Positions 1 to 6,255 are shown, counted from the stretch's first letter. The stretch: 8,027 nucleotides of DNA from an uncultured Hyphomicrobiales bacterium (GCA_903930095.1 CAIYXE010000435.1:1-8027), one strand, 5' to 3'. Notes: generated by a model not told the origin, from the letters alone. Numbers and translations: made by a program.

Positions 1-401
1 GCGGCCACGTCGGGCTCCGGCTCATCCTTGCCCATGATGCGCGTGTGAATGCCGACAAGCCTTGCGCCGGGAAGCCCGTCCACCCAGCCCACCGGCAGGA
101 TGGCGAGTGCCTCGCCCTTTTCCGGGCCGCCGTCGGCCACAACGCTTAGCCGGTAGAATTCGCCGTGGCGCTCGTACTTGATCTGGCCGCCCGCGATTTC
201 GGCCCAATGGTGGGGGGCGCCTTCCGCCGGAGGCTTCACACCCAGCGTGTCGCACAGAACCTTCACATGGGTCAGCGGGTCCCCATCCCCCTCACCGATG
301 GTGAAGGCGAGGTGGGTGACGCGCGCCGGGGCCGTCACCGGAAGTCCGGGACGTCCGTGCAACTCGTCGTTCAAGACATACCGGAGTTCGTGATCGCGCA
401 T
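1..401 (-). CDS. DUF3422 family protein, N-terminal part (gene runs off the left edge)
   Basis: A leftward open frame begins at the ATG read from 401 and stays open to base 1, giving 133 complete N-terminal codons. The product starts MRDHELRYVLNDELHGRP, followed by a PARVTHLAF stretch (about residues 25-33) and IKYERHGEF (about 74-82). The order 'N-D-E-x-H-x-R-P', then 'P-x-R-V-x-H-L', then '(W/Y)-E-R-H-x-E-F' is what I know from the DUF3422 family, proteins of roughly 400 or more residues whose C-terminal part often carries predicted membrane segments. That part lies outside the window. No biochemical function is established for the family to my knowledge. The gene diverges from a TetR-family regulator, so control by that regulator is possible but only inferred. 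There is no strong Shine-Dalgarno sequence before the ATG. A VOC/glyoxalase-type protein was considered, but the motifs fit DUF3422 better. Confidence 0.8.
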   Translation of the reverse strand, partial: MRDHELRYVLNDELHGRPGLPVTAPARVTHLAFTIGEGDGDPLTHVKVLCDTLGVKPPAEGAPHHWAEIAGGQIKYERHGEFYRLSVVADGGPEKGEALAILPVGWVDGLPGARLVGIHTRIMGKDEPEPDVA

Positions 402-418
402 GATACTAGCCTACGGCT

Positions 419-447
419 TCTTTAGGTTGCCGGGTCACAACGGTCAA
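419..447 (-). promoter_or_regulatory. Candidate sigma70-type promoter for the DUF3422 gene
   Basis: Read on the - strand, TTGACC (bases 447-442, five of six matching TTGACA) is followed after exactly 17 bases by TAAAGA (424-419, a weak -10 match). Transcription would start about 10-15 bases before the ATG at 401, giving a very short leader. The -35 is good and the -10 poor, so this is a candidate only. Confidence 0.4.
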
Positions 448-461
448 TGGAGGCTGGGCGA

Positions 462-481
462 CGGGCTTTCCATGGAGCCCG
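462..481. repeat. Inverted repeat, possible regulator operator
   Basis: CGGGCT (462-467) and AGCCCG (476-481) are complementary 6-base arms around an 8-base centre that itself contains CCATGG. The repeat overlaps the proposed -35 element of the TetR-family gene and lies in the divergent intergenic region, where TetR-type repressors commonly bind their own operators. The operator role is inference. A short stem-loop without a T-run is the alternative. Confidence 0.35.
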
Positions 482-495
482 GGGTTCACTATCTT
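467..495 (+). promoter_or_regulatory. Candidate promoter for the TetR-family gene
   Basis: TTTCCA (467-472, four of six matching TTGACA) and TATCTT (490-495, four of six matching TATAAT) are separated by 17 bases. The implied transcription start is near base 502, which agrees with translation starting at 527 rather than at the upstream ATG at 503. Both hexamers are imperfect. Confidence 0.35.
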
Positions 496-514
496 TCCGG
501 TCATGATGATTGTC

Positions 515-519
515 AGGGA
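515..519 (+). promoter_or_regulatory. Ribosome binding site that decides the TetR-family start
   Basis: AGGGA lies 7 bases before the ATG at 527. The in-frame ATGs at 503 and 506 have no purine-rich sequence at a suitable distance (the preceding bases are pyrimidine-rich, ATCTTTCC). This favours 527 as the true start. Confidence 0.6.
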
Positions 520-526
520 TCGTCCC

Positions 527-1162
527 ATGGACGCCGCGACGCCGCGCAAGGCAGGCCGTGATGTCCGGCGCGCCCAGCTGATCGATGCGACGATCGCCGT
601 CCTCGCCCGCAAGGGCTACGCCGCCCTGACGGTTGCTGACGTGGCCAAGGAAGCGGGCCTGTCCGCCGGCATCGTGATCTTCCATTTTACCAGCAAGGAC
701 GAGCTGCTGGCCGCGGTGCTGCACGCCCTCGCCACGGAATACCACCGCCACTGGGCCGGCCGGGTGCGGCAGGCGGGGCCGTCGGCTGCGGAGCAGCTGA
801 AGGCGCTGCTGCTTTCCGATTTCGACATCAGCGTGTTCACGCCCGAAAGACTCGCCGCCTGGATTGCCTTCTGGGGTGAGACCCAGGGGCGGCCCGTTTA
901 TGACCAGATCTGCTCGGGCCTCGATGCAGAGCGCCAGGCGGCATCGGAAATCCTGTGCCGGGAGCTGGTGGTGGAGGGTGGATACGCTCTTGACCCGCAC
1001 CTCCTCATGCGCACGCTGGAGGCCCTCTGCGACGGGCTGTGGCTGGGCCTTGCCGCCCGCGGCGCGGGCAACAGTGACCGGGTCACAGCGTCGGATGCCC
1101 ACAAGATCATCATGGCGGCACTTGCCGCCCTCTTTCCAAGGCACTTCGCGCCCGGCGCTTGA
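527..1162 (+). CDS. TetR/AcrR-family transcriptional regulator, BetI-like
   Basis: The 211-residue product has the TetR layout: an N-terminal DNA-binding domain with its helix-turn-helix at about residues 35-57 (LTVADVAKEAGLSAGIVIFH), followed by the family's F-x-S-K-x-E-L-L. The C-terminal ligand domain resembles that of BetI, the repressor of choline-to-glycine-betaine genes. AAWIAFWGE (110-118) and LEALCDGLWLGLAA (164-177) match BetI's TWLAFW and LAALIDGLWL. No betaine or choline gene is visible here, so neither ligand nor regulon can be assigned and I give no symbol. The protein would act as a cytoplasmic dimer. The start at 527 is chosen for its AGGGA site; starting at 503 would add eight residues (MMIVRDRP) without a ribosome site. 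The gene diverges from the DUF3422 gene and ends 93 bases before gap, which appears to have its own promoter. Confidence 0.9.
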   Translation: MDAATPRKAGRDVRRAQLIDATIAVLARKGYAALTVADVAKEAGLSAGIVIFHFTSKDELLAAVLHALATEYHRHWAGRVRQAGPSAAEQLKALLLSDFDISVFTPERLAAWIAFWGETQGRPVYDQICSGLDAERQAASEILCRELVVEGGYALDPHLLMRTLEALCDGLWLGLAARGAGNSDRVTASDAHKIIMAALAALFPRHFAPGA

Positions 1163-1183
1163 GTTGCGCACCTCAGATTTCCT

Positions 1184-1212
1184 CTTCCGCGCCGCAGCGA
1201 AATCACTATAAA
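1184..1212 (+). promoter_or_regulatory. Candidate promoter of gap-rpe
   Basis: TATAAA (1207-1212, five of six matching TATAAT) is a clear -10-like box in otherwise G+C-rich DNA, about 43 bases before the gap ATG. The best-placed upstream hexamer, CTTCCG (1184-1189), is a poor -35 match. A direct repeat (1191-1205 and 1214-1226) brackets the -10 box and may hold regulator sites. Confidence 0.4.
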
Positions 1213-1226
1213 TGCCGCGGAAATCA
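1191..1226 (+). repeat. Direct repeat flanking the gap -10 box
   Basis: GCCGCAGCGAAATCA (1191-1205) recurs as GCCGCGGAAATCA (1214-1226), with two bases missing. The starts are 23 bases apart, about two helical turns, and the TATAAA box lies between the copies. This is a plausible pair of regulator half-sites; no known operator consensus is recognised. Confidence 0.4.
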
Positions 1227-1255
1227 ACCCGCCCGTCAACCGGAGACCTTGCCTC

Positions 1256-2272
1256 ATGACGAAAGTCCGTGTCGCCATCAACGGCTTTGGCCGCATCGGC
1301 CGCAATATTGTCCGCGCCATTTACGAATCGGGACGCAAAGACATCGACATCGTCGCGGTCAACGACCTGGGCCCGGTGGAAACCAACGCCCACCTGCTGC
1401 AGTTCGACTCCATCCATGGCCGCTTCCCACACGAAGTGGCGGTGAAGGGCGATTCGATCTCGATTGGCTCAGACCAGTTCAAGGTCACCGCCATCAAGGA
1501 CCCCAGCCAGCTGCCCTGGAAGGACTTAGGCGTCGACATTGCGCTTGAATGCACCGGCATCTTCACCGCGCGCGACAAGGCGGCGGCCCACCTCTCGGCG
1601 GGCGCCAAGCGCGTCATCGTCTCGGCCCCCTCGGATGGCGCCGACCTCACGGTGGTCTATGGCGTGAACCACGACAAGCTCACCAAGGATCATATGGTGA
1701 TCTCGAACGCGTCGTGCACCACCAACTGCCTCGCGCCTGTGGCCAAGGTGCTGAATGACGGGATCGGCATCGAAAAGGGCATGATGACGACGATCCACTC
1801 CTACACCGGCGACCAGCCGACGCTCGACACCATGCACAAGGACCTCTACCGCGCCCGCGCCGCGGCGCTGTCCATGATCCCCACCTCCACGGGTGCCGCC
1901 AAGGCCGTGGGCCTCGTGCTTCCCGAGCTCAAGGGCAAGCTCGATGGCTTCGCCATGCGCGTGCCGACGCCGAACGTATCCGTCGTCGATCTCAAATTCA
2001 TCGCCAAGCGCAAGACGACGAAGGAAGAAGTGAACGAGATGATCTTGAAGGCCGCCGCCAGCGGCCCTCTCAAGGGCATCCTCGGCACCACGGCGAAGCC
2101 CAACGTGTCCATCGACTTCAACCACGATCCGCACTCCTCCGTCTTCCACCTCGACCAGACCAAGGTGATGGACGACAATTTCGTGCAGATCCTCTCCTGG
2201 TACGACAATGAATGGGGCTTCTCGAACCGCATGGGCGACACCGCCGTGCACTTCGGCAAGCTGATCGGCTGA
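1256..2272 (+). CDS. gap: Type I glyceraldehyde-3-phosphate dehydrogenase
   Basis: The 338-residue enzyme has the usual family length. In the cytoplasm it reversibly oxidises and phosphorylates glyceraldehyde 3-phosphate to 1,3-bisphosphoglycerate, reducing NAD(P). The Rossmann motif [12 protein letters not shown] is at residues 6-17. The catalytic cysteine is C154 in NASCTTNC (151-158), with its base H181 in HSYTGDQ (181-187). Substrate and structural motifs follow: [20 protein letters not shown] (199-218), [12 protein letters not shown] (235-246) and SWYDNEWG (314-321). D37 in VAVND aligns with the Asp that favours NAD over NADP. The Leu-Pro pair found in Bacillus-type NAD enzymes aligns with T192-M193, so cofactor preference cannot be fixed by eye. 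GGAG at 1242-1245, 10 bases before the ATG, is the likely ribosome site. The gene has its own candidate promoter and leads directly into rpe. All catalytic residues are present. Confidence 0.98.
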   Translation: MTKVRVAINGFGRIGRNIVRAIYESGRKDIDIVAVNDLGPVETNAHLLQFDSIHGRFPHEVAVKGDSISIGSDQFKVTAIKDPSQLPWKDLGVDIALECTGIFTARDKAAAHLSAGAKRVIVSAPSDGADLTVVYGVNHDKLTKDHMVISNASCTTNCLAPVAKVLNDGIGIEKGMMTTIHSYTGDQPTLDTMHKDLYRARAAALSMIPTSTGAAKAVGLVLPELKGKLDGFAMRVPTPNVSVVDLKFIAKRKTTKEEVNEMILKAAASGPLKGILGTTAKPNVSIDFNHDPHSSVFHLDQTKVMDDNFVQILSWYDNEWGFSNRMGDTAVHFGKLIG

Positions 2273-2277
2273 CATCC

Positions 2278-2946
2278 ATGACGCGGCCCCTCCTCGTCTC
2301 GCCCTCCATCCTCGCCGCAGATTTCGCGCGGCTGGGCGATGAAGTCCGCGCCATCGACGAGGGGGGCGCCGACTGGATCCACATCGATGTGATGGATGGG
2401 CACTTCGTGCCCAACATCTCCTTTGGCTTTCCCATCATCGAGGCGATCCGCCCGGTGACGAAGAAGCTGTTTGACGTGCACCTGATGGTGGCGCCGGTGG
2501 ACCGCTATCTCGAGGCCTTCGCCAGGGCGGGGGCGGATTTGATCACGGTGCATGCGGAGGCAGGCCCGCATCTCGACCGTTCACTGCAGACGATCCGTGC
2601 CATGGGCAAGAAGGCCGGCGTCTCGCTCAATCCGGGAACACCCGCCTCCGTGCTGAAGCATGTGCTGGACCGGCTGGACCTCATCCTGGTGATGACGGTG
2701 AACCCCGGTTTCGGCGGCCAGTCCTTCATACCCGCCATGCTGGAGAAGATCGCAGAGGTCCGTGACATGGTGCGTGGGCGGAACATCGATATTGAGGTCG
2801 ACGGCGGCATCACCCGCGCCAACGCGGCGGAAGTGGCGCGTGCCGGGGCCAATGTGCTTGTGGCGGGCTCGGCGGTGTTCAAGGCGAAGAGCTATGCGGA
2901 GGAAATCCGTGCGATCCGGACGGCGGCGATGAGCATCGCGGTCTAA
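2278..2946 (+). CDS. rpe: Ribulose-phosphate 3-epimerase
   Basis: The 222-residue TIM-barrel enzyme interconverts D-ribulose 5-phosphate and D-xylulose 5-phosphate in the pentose phosphate pathway (and in the Calvin cycle where present). Family motifs in order: [16 protein letters not shown] (8-23), the metal and catalytic motif [16 protein letters not shown] (35-50, with H35 and D37), DVHLM with H68, the phosphate-binding loop [13 protein letters not shown] (139-151) and VDGGI with the second catalytic Asp D175. The frame is open upstream to an ATG at 2212 inside gap. The start at 2278 is preferred because family members begin a few residues before the S-I-L-(A/S)-A-D-F motif. The start lies 5 bases after the gap stop with no clear Shine-Dalgarno sequence, so translation probably depends on ribosomes finishing gap. 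The gene is complete and ends 11 bases before the large inverted repeat. Confidence 0.97.
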   Translation: MTRPLLVSPSILAADFARLGDEVRAIDEGGADWIHIDVMDGHFVPNISFGFPIIEAIRPVTKKLFDVHLMVAPVDRYLEAFARAGADLITVHAEAGPHLDRSLQTIRAMGKKAGVSLNPGTPASVLKHVLDRLDLILVMTVNPGFGGQSFIPAMLEKIAEVRDMVRGRNIDIEVDGGITRANAAEVARAGANVLVAGSAVFKAKSYAEEIRAIRTAAMSIAV

Positions 2947-2956
2947 CCGATTATGG

Positions 2957-3031
2957 CCGTCATCCCGGCGAAGGCCGGGATCCAGCTTCAGGGTCAGCAA
3001 AGCTGGATTCCGGCCTTCGCCGGAATGACGG
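2957..3031. repeat. 32-base inverted repeat built of two small palindromes, possible bidirectional terminator
   Basis: Arms 2957-2988 and 3000-3031 are complementary at 30 of 32 positions around an 11-base loop. Each arm contains its own hairpin: ATCCCGGC-GAAG-GCCGGGAT at 2962-2981 and ATTCCGGC-CTTC-GCCGGAAT at 3007-3026. The two mismatches between the arms are the two partners of one base pair in the small hairpin (C-G in one, T-A in the other), so each small palindrome stays perfect. Units of the form 'GTCATTCC..GGAATCC' are common dispersed intergenic repeats in proteobacteria. The repeat fills the space between the convergent genes rpe and the FMN reductase, where a strong hairpin could stop transcription from both sides. 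There is only a short TTT (3035-3037), so terminator activity is inference. Confidence 0.85.
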
Positions 3032-3039
3032 ATCTTTGG

Positions 3040-3588
3040 TCACGGCCGCTTCTCCACCCACTCCAGAAACGCCTCGAACCACTTCGCGAGATAACGCTGC
3101 GTTTCGGCGTCGGTGAGGTTTCCGTCTGCGTCGAACTTTTCCTCATTGTGATTCACGAAGACCTCAGGCCTCGGCATGGTGATGGCCTGCAGCGCCTGCA
3201 GGTTCTGGCGCAGGTGATATTGCGCGCGTGCCGTGCCCACGAACTGTCCGCCGCCCGCGCCCACGATCCCCACGCACTTCCAGCGGAAGGGTGAGCCACC
3301 GCGCGAGAGCCAGTCGTTGGCGTTCTTCAACACGCCGGTGAAGGAGAAGTTATATTCGGGGCAGGCGATCACGACGCCATCCGCCGCGCGGATCTTCTCG
3401 CCCAGCGCGGTGACTGCCTCGGGCTTGCCCGTCGCTGCCTCATCATCCTCGTTGAACAGCGGAATGCCGTGCAATGTTGCCACTTCGACGGATACATGGC
3501 CGGGCGCCATGGCCTGCAGCGCACGCAGCATGCCGGTGTTGGAGGACGCCTTCCGCAGCGAACCGCTGATGCCAAGTATCTTCGTCAT
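3040..3588 (-). CDS. NAD(P)H-dependent FMN reductase (ChrR/YieF-like flavoprotein)
   Basis: The 182-residue product is a flavodoxin-fold FMN_red family protein. It carries the FMN phosphate loop GISGSLRKASSN (6-17), the motif CPEYNFSFTGVLKNANDWLS (76-95) that binds flavin and shapes the dimer, the glycine-rich GAGGGQFVGTARAQYHLRQ (110-128) and TMPRPEVFVN (137-146). Length and motif order match E. coli ChrR/YieF, soluble reductases using NAD(P)H to reduce FMN, quinones or metals such as chromate. The physiological substrate here is unknown. The start ATG overlaps the photolyase stop (ATGA, 3585-3588), and AAGGGGG (- strand, 3599-3593) is a strong ribosome site 4 bases upstream. Co-translation with the photolyase is therefore likely, and a role in keeping flavin reduced for it is an attractive inference. 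The gene ends 8 bases from the intergenic inverted repeat. Confidence 0.92.
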   Translation of the reverse strand: MTKILGISGSLRKASSNTGMLRALQAMAPGHVSVEVATLHGIPLFNEDDEAATGKPEAVTALGEKIRAADGVVIACPEYNFSFTGVLKNANDWLSRGGSPFRWKCVGIVGAGGGQFVGTARAQYHLRQNLQALQAITMPRPEVFVNHNEEKFDADGNLTDAETQRYLAKWFEAFLEWVEKRP

Positions 3589-5012
3589 GCTGCCCCCTTG
3601 ATCTGCTTGAATGCGGCAAGCGCCTTGTCGCGCGCTTGCCCGTGGTCCACCACAGGATGCGGGTAGTTCCGTCCCAGTTCAACACCCGCTGCATCCAGCA
3701 CCAGGCGCGGCGCCTCCCACGGCTTGTGCACGAACTGGTTGGGCAGGCGCGCCAGCTCCGGCACCCATTTGCGCACATATGTGCCTTGGCCGTCGAATTT
3801 CTCGCCCTGCAGCACCGGGTTGAAGATGCGGAAGTAGGGCGCGGCATCCGCCCCGCAGCCCGCCACCCATTGCCAGCTTGCGGAATTGCTGCCGATGTCG
3901 GCATCGACCAGCGTATCCCAGAACCAGCGCTCGCCTTCAGCCCAAGGGATCAGCAGATCCTTGATCAGGAACGAGGCCGCAATCATGCGCACGCGGTTGT
4001 GCATGGTGCCGGTGGCCCACAGCTCACGCATGCCTGCATCGACGATGGGGTAACCGGTGCGGCCCCTCTGCCAGGCGGCAAGGCCCTCGCCATCCTCCGC
4101 CCAGGGGAAGGCGCGGAACTCTGGCCGGAAGGGTTCGGTGGGAAGTGTCGGCCAGTGATGGAGCAGGTGGTAGGAGAATTCCCGCCACAGAATTTCCTTC
4201 AGGAATTTCTCCGCTGTCTTGTCGAGCTTGCCACCCGACTTGAATTGTGCGGCGCGCACCGCGTGCCAGCACTGGGCGGGGCTGATGTTGCCGAAGCGCA
4301 GGTGGGGTGAGAGGCGGGAGGTGACATCGCGGTCCGGCCTGTCACGCTCATCGGCGTAATGCGTGAGACCATCTGCGATGAAGGCCTTGAGGCGTGCGGC
4401 GGCACCTTCTTCGCCGGGTGTCCAGAACCCGGAGAAGCCCTTGGCCCAATCGGGCTTGGTGGGAAGCAGGTCCCAATCGTCCAGGCGGTCGCTGGCGAGT
4501 TTGGCCGCGAATGATGTGAAGGCGGGAACAGGCTTCAGTGGCTTCGGCTCGCCTGTTGCGAAGCAGGCCTTCGAGAAAGGGGTGTAGACGCGATAGGGCT
4601 CGCCCGAACCATTGCGGATCGCCTCCGGCTCATGCAGCAGGAATCCGCCGTAGCGGTGGCAGGCGGCACCTGAGGCCTCGCAGGCGGCCTTCACACGCCG
4701 CTCCAGCGCACCGGACCACGGCGCATAGTCGCGGGTGAAGTGGACGGATCCGGCACCCGTCTCCTTCAGCACCTCAGCGATCACCTTGTCCGCAGGCCCG
4801 CGCCTCAGCGTCAGTGGCGCCTTGGCCGACAGCGACGTGAGGCTGTGGTGCAGCCACCAGCGCGAGGCGCCGCCGAGGCGCCAGTCGCCCGGCGTCTCGT
4901 CATCGAGGACGTAGAGGAAGATCACGGGACCCTGCGCCGCCGCTGCGGTCAAGGCCGCATTGTCGGCAAGGCGCAGGTCGTTGCGGAGCCAGTAGAGAGA
5001 TGGGGAGGTCAT
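3585..5012 (-). CDS. phrB: Deoxyribodipyrimidine photolyase, class I (CPD photolyase)
   Basis: The 475-residue protein (E. coli PhrB has 472) uses blue light and reduced FAD to split cyclobutane pyrimidine dimers in DNA. The N-terminal antenna domain opens with LYWLRNDLRLADNAAL (6-21). The C-terminal FAD domain contains TSRLSPHLRFGNIS (231-244), WREFSYHLL (276-284), GYPIVDAGMRELWATGTMHN (320-339), RMIAASFLIKDLLIPWAEGE (342-361) and SNSASWQWVAGCGADAAPYF (375-394). Aligning by eye with E. coli, W304, W357 and W380 correspond to the electron-transfer triad W306, W359 and W382, so photoactivation should be intact. The antenna cofactor (folate or other) cannot be settled. A cryptochrome or (6-4) photolyase is less likely given the bacterial class I motifs and length. 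AAGAGG lies only 2 bases from the ATG; the start fits the family N-terminus. No convincing promoter is seen; transcription may come from within 5013-5184 or from the ABC operon. Confidence 0.96.
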   Translation of the reverse strand: MTSPSLYWLRNDLRLADNAALTAAAAQGPVIFLYVLDDETPGDWRLGGASRWWLHHSLTSLSAKAPLTLRRGPADKVIAEVLKETGAGSVHFTRDYAPWSGALERRVKAACEASGAACHRYGGFLLHEPEAIRNGSGEPYRVYTPFSKACFATGEPKPLKPVPAFTSFAAKLASDRLDDWDLLPTKPDWAKGFSGFWTPGEEGAAARLKAFIADGLTHYADERDRPDRDVTSRLSPHLRFGNISPAQCWHAVRAAQFKSGGKLDKTAEKFLKEILWREFSYHLLHHWPTLPTEPFRPEFRAFPWAEDGEGLAAWQRGRTGYPIVDAGMRELWATGTMHNRVRMIAASFLIKDLLIPWAEGERWFWDTLVDADIGSNSASWQWVAGCGADAAPYFRIFNPVLQGEKFDGQGTYVRKWVPELARLPNQFVHKPWEAPRLVLDAAGVELGRNYPHPVVDHGQARDKALAAFKQIKGAA

Positions 5013-5044
5013 GGCCTCTTTACGCAGCAGCGGAGAGCCGGATC

Positions 5045-5181
5045 AAATCCCCCTCGCCCCCGCAGGGGGAGAGGGAAGGGGTGAGGGGGTGCGTCCGCGA
5101 GTCAAGTTCTGAGGGCGTGCCTGCGGAAACACCCTCTCACCCGACCCTCTCCCCCACATGCGTGGGGGCGAGGGGGAATTT
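5045..5181. repeat. Large imperfect G+C-rich inverted repeat between the permease and photolyase genes
   Basis: The segments about 5045-5091 and 5131-5181 are imperfect inverted copies around a loop of roughly 40 bases. The matching core reads CCCCCTCGCCCCC, a short spacer, then GGGGGAGAGGG, followed by a looser GGTGAG-rich part. Each arm also folds on itself (CCCCCGCAGGGGG at 5057-5069; CCCCCACATGCGTGGGGG at 5151-5168). Such 'CCCTCTCCCCC' intergenic repeats are familiar from alphaproteobacterial genomes. The copy occupies most of the 172-base gap and begins a few bases beyond the permease stop, so it may attenuate or end the transporter transcript before the photolyase. There is no T-run and no open frame of interest in the gap. 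Confidence 0.75.
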
Positions 5182-5184
5182 ATG

Positions 5185-6255
5185 TCAATCCAGATCCGAC
5201 TGTTTTTCCTTCAGCACCTGGGCATAGACGTTGATGATGAGGGCCGCGAGCAGGATCAATCCGCGGATCAGGATCTTGAGGAAACTGTCGATCTGTACGT
5301 GGTCCAGCCCGTTGTTGACGACGCCCAGCACCAGGAGCCCGATGATCGTGTTCCCGATGCCGCCCCTGCCGCCGAACAGCGAGGTGCCGCCCACCACCAC
5401 GGCCGCAATAGCGTCAAGCAGGAAGGTGTCGAACTGGTTCTGCTGGGCCGAACCGAAATAGGCCACACCCAGCATGCCGGCCACACCGGAACAGACGGCG
5501 CAGATCACCATCACCGAACCGATGATGAACTTGACGTTCACGCCGGAGTATTCCGCCGCCTCGCGGTTGCCGCCCACCATGTAGATGTAGCGGCCATAGC
5601 GCGTATATTTGAGAACCAGGTGGCCGACGAGCAGGAACAGCATGCAGACGATGATCGTCCAGCCGATGGGAATGAACATGGCCTTGCCCGCCGCATCGAT
5701 CCCGAGCGGGATGACGAACGCCGTGCCGGAGCCCAGCGTGGTGATGAGGTCGGGGTACTGGTAGGCGATTTGGCCGCGCACCAGCATGGCGGAGACACCA
5801 TTGGCGATCTGCATCATGGCAAGCGTCATGATGAAGGAGGGAATGCCGATGATGGTCATGCCACCCGCGGTGACGAGGCCGAAGGCGAAGGCCGCGGCCA
5901 GCGCCAGGATGATGGCGATCCAGCCCTGCATGGGCAGGTTGGCGATGTTCACATAATCCGGCTGGATGGTGAAATAGGCCACCGTGATGCCAACCGCATT
6001 GGCCACCGCCGCCACCGAGAGGTCGATCTCCGCCGTGAGGATCACATAGGTGAGGCCCACCGCGATGATGCCGGTGATCGACAGCTGGCGGATGATGTTC
6101 AGCGCATTGTCGAGCGTGAAGAACGTATCGCTCGCGAAGCTGAAGAAGATGACGAGCGCCACCAGCGTGAACACCGGCGCGATGTTGCGCAACTGGTCCG
6201 CGAGGAAGCGCTTCAGGTTGAAGCTCTTCGGTGCAACTGTCTCTGCCGTCGACAT
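5185..6255 (-). CDS. Sugar ABC transporter permease, RbsC-type
   Basis: The 356-residue membrane protein belongs to the BPD_transp_2 family (RbsC/XylH/MglC type). After a short charged N-terminus it has about eight to ten hydrophobic segments, roughly at residues 26-42, 58-74, 80-97, 111-131, 134-153, 193-216, 243-262, 282-296, 303-319 and 327-346. The cytoplasmic ATPase-contact loop GRYIYMVGGNREAAEYSGV (221-239) and the C-terminal GGTSLFGGRGGIGNTIIG (289-306), then VNNGL and GLILLAALI, are family hallmarks. It would form the inner-membrane channel for a sugar or sugar-like substrate; the substrate is not readable. The frame is open far upstream inside the ATPase gene, but AAGGGGAG (- strand, 6273-6266), 10 bases before the ATG at 6255, and family similarity fix this start. 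It follows the ATPase gene by 20 bases. Confidence 0.94.
   Translation of the reverse strand: MSTAETVAPKSFNLKRFLADQLRNIAPVFTLVALVIFFSFASDTFFTLDNALNIIRQLSITGIIAVGLTYVILTAEIDLSVAAVANAVGITVAYFTIQPDYVNIANLPMQGWIAIILALAAAFAFGLVTAGGMTIIGIPSFIMTLAMMQIANGVSAMLVRGQIAYQYPDLITTLGSGTAFVIPLGIDAAGKAMFIPIGWTIIVCMLFLLVGHLVLKYTRYGRYIYMVGGNREAAEYSGVNVKFIIGSVMVICAVCSGVAGMLGVAYFGSAQQNQFDTFLLDAIAAVVVGGTSLFGGRGGIGNTIIGLLVLGVVNNGLDHVQIDSFLKILIRGLILLAALIINVYAQVLKEKQSDLD

Noticed and set aside
422..1432. A 336-codon leftward open frame opposite the TetR-family gene and the start of gap
   Set aside because: It is antisense to a recognisable regulator and to gap, crosses their intergenic promoter region, and its Arg/His/Gly-rich translation resembles no family. 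It is a by-product of G+C-rich codon use.
1526..2275. A 249-codon leftward open frame inside gap
   Set aside because: Complement of gap with His/Val/Arg-rich, low-complexity translation. gap is unambiguous.
2212..2277. Upstream start for rpe within gap
   Set aside because: It would add 22 residues out of keeping with the family. The conserved N-terminus begins right after the ATG at 2278.
2953..3294. A rightward open frame starting inside the intergenic inverted repeat
   Set aside because: It reads through the repeat (the AVIPAKAGIQ-type peptide is a familiar artefact of such repeats) and then runs antisense to the FMN reductase.
3636..4310. A 224-codon rightward open frame opposite the photolyase gene
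   Set aside because: Antisense to conserved photolyase motifs including the FAD-binding region; no domain of its own.
5013..5184. Possible CRISPR-like or small RNA gene in the G/C-block region
   Set aside because: There are only two inverted blocks, no regularly spaced direct repeats, no promoter-terminator pair and no T-run. A dispersed inverted repeat explains it better.
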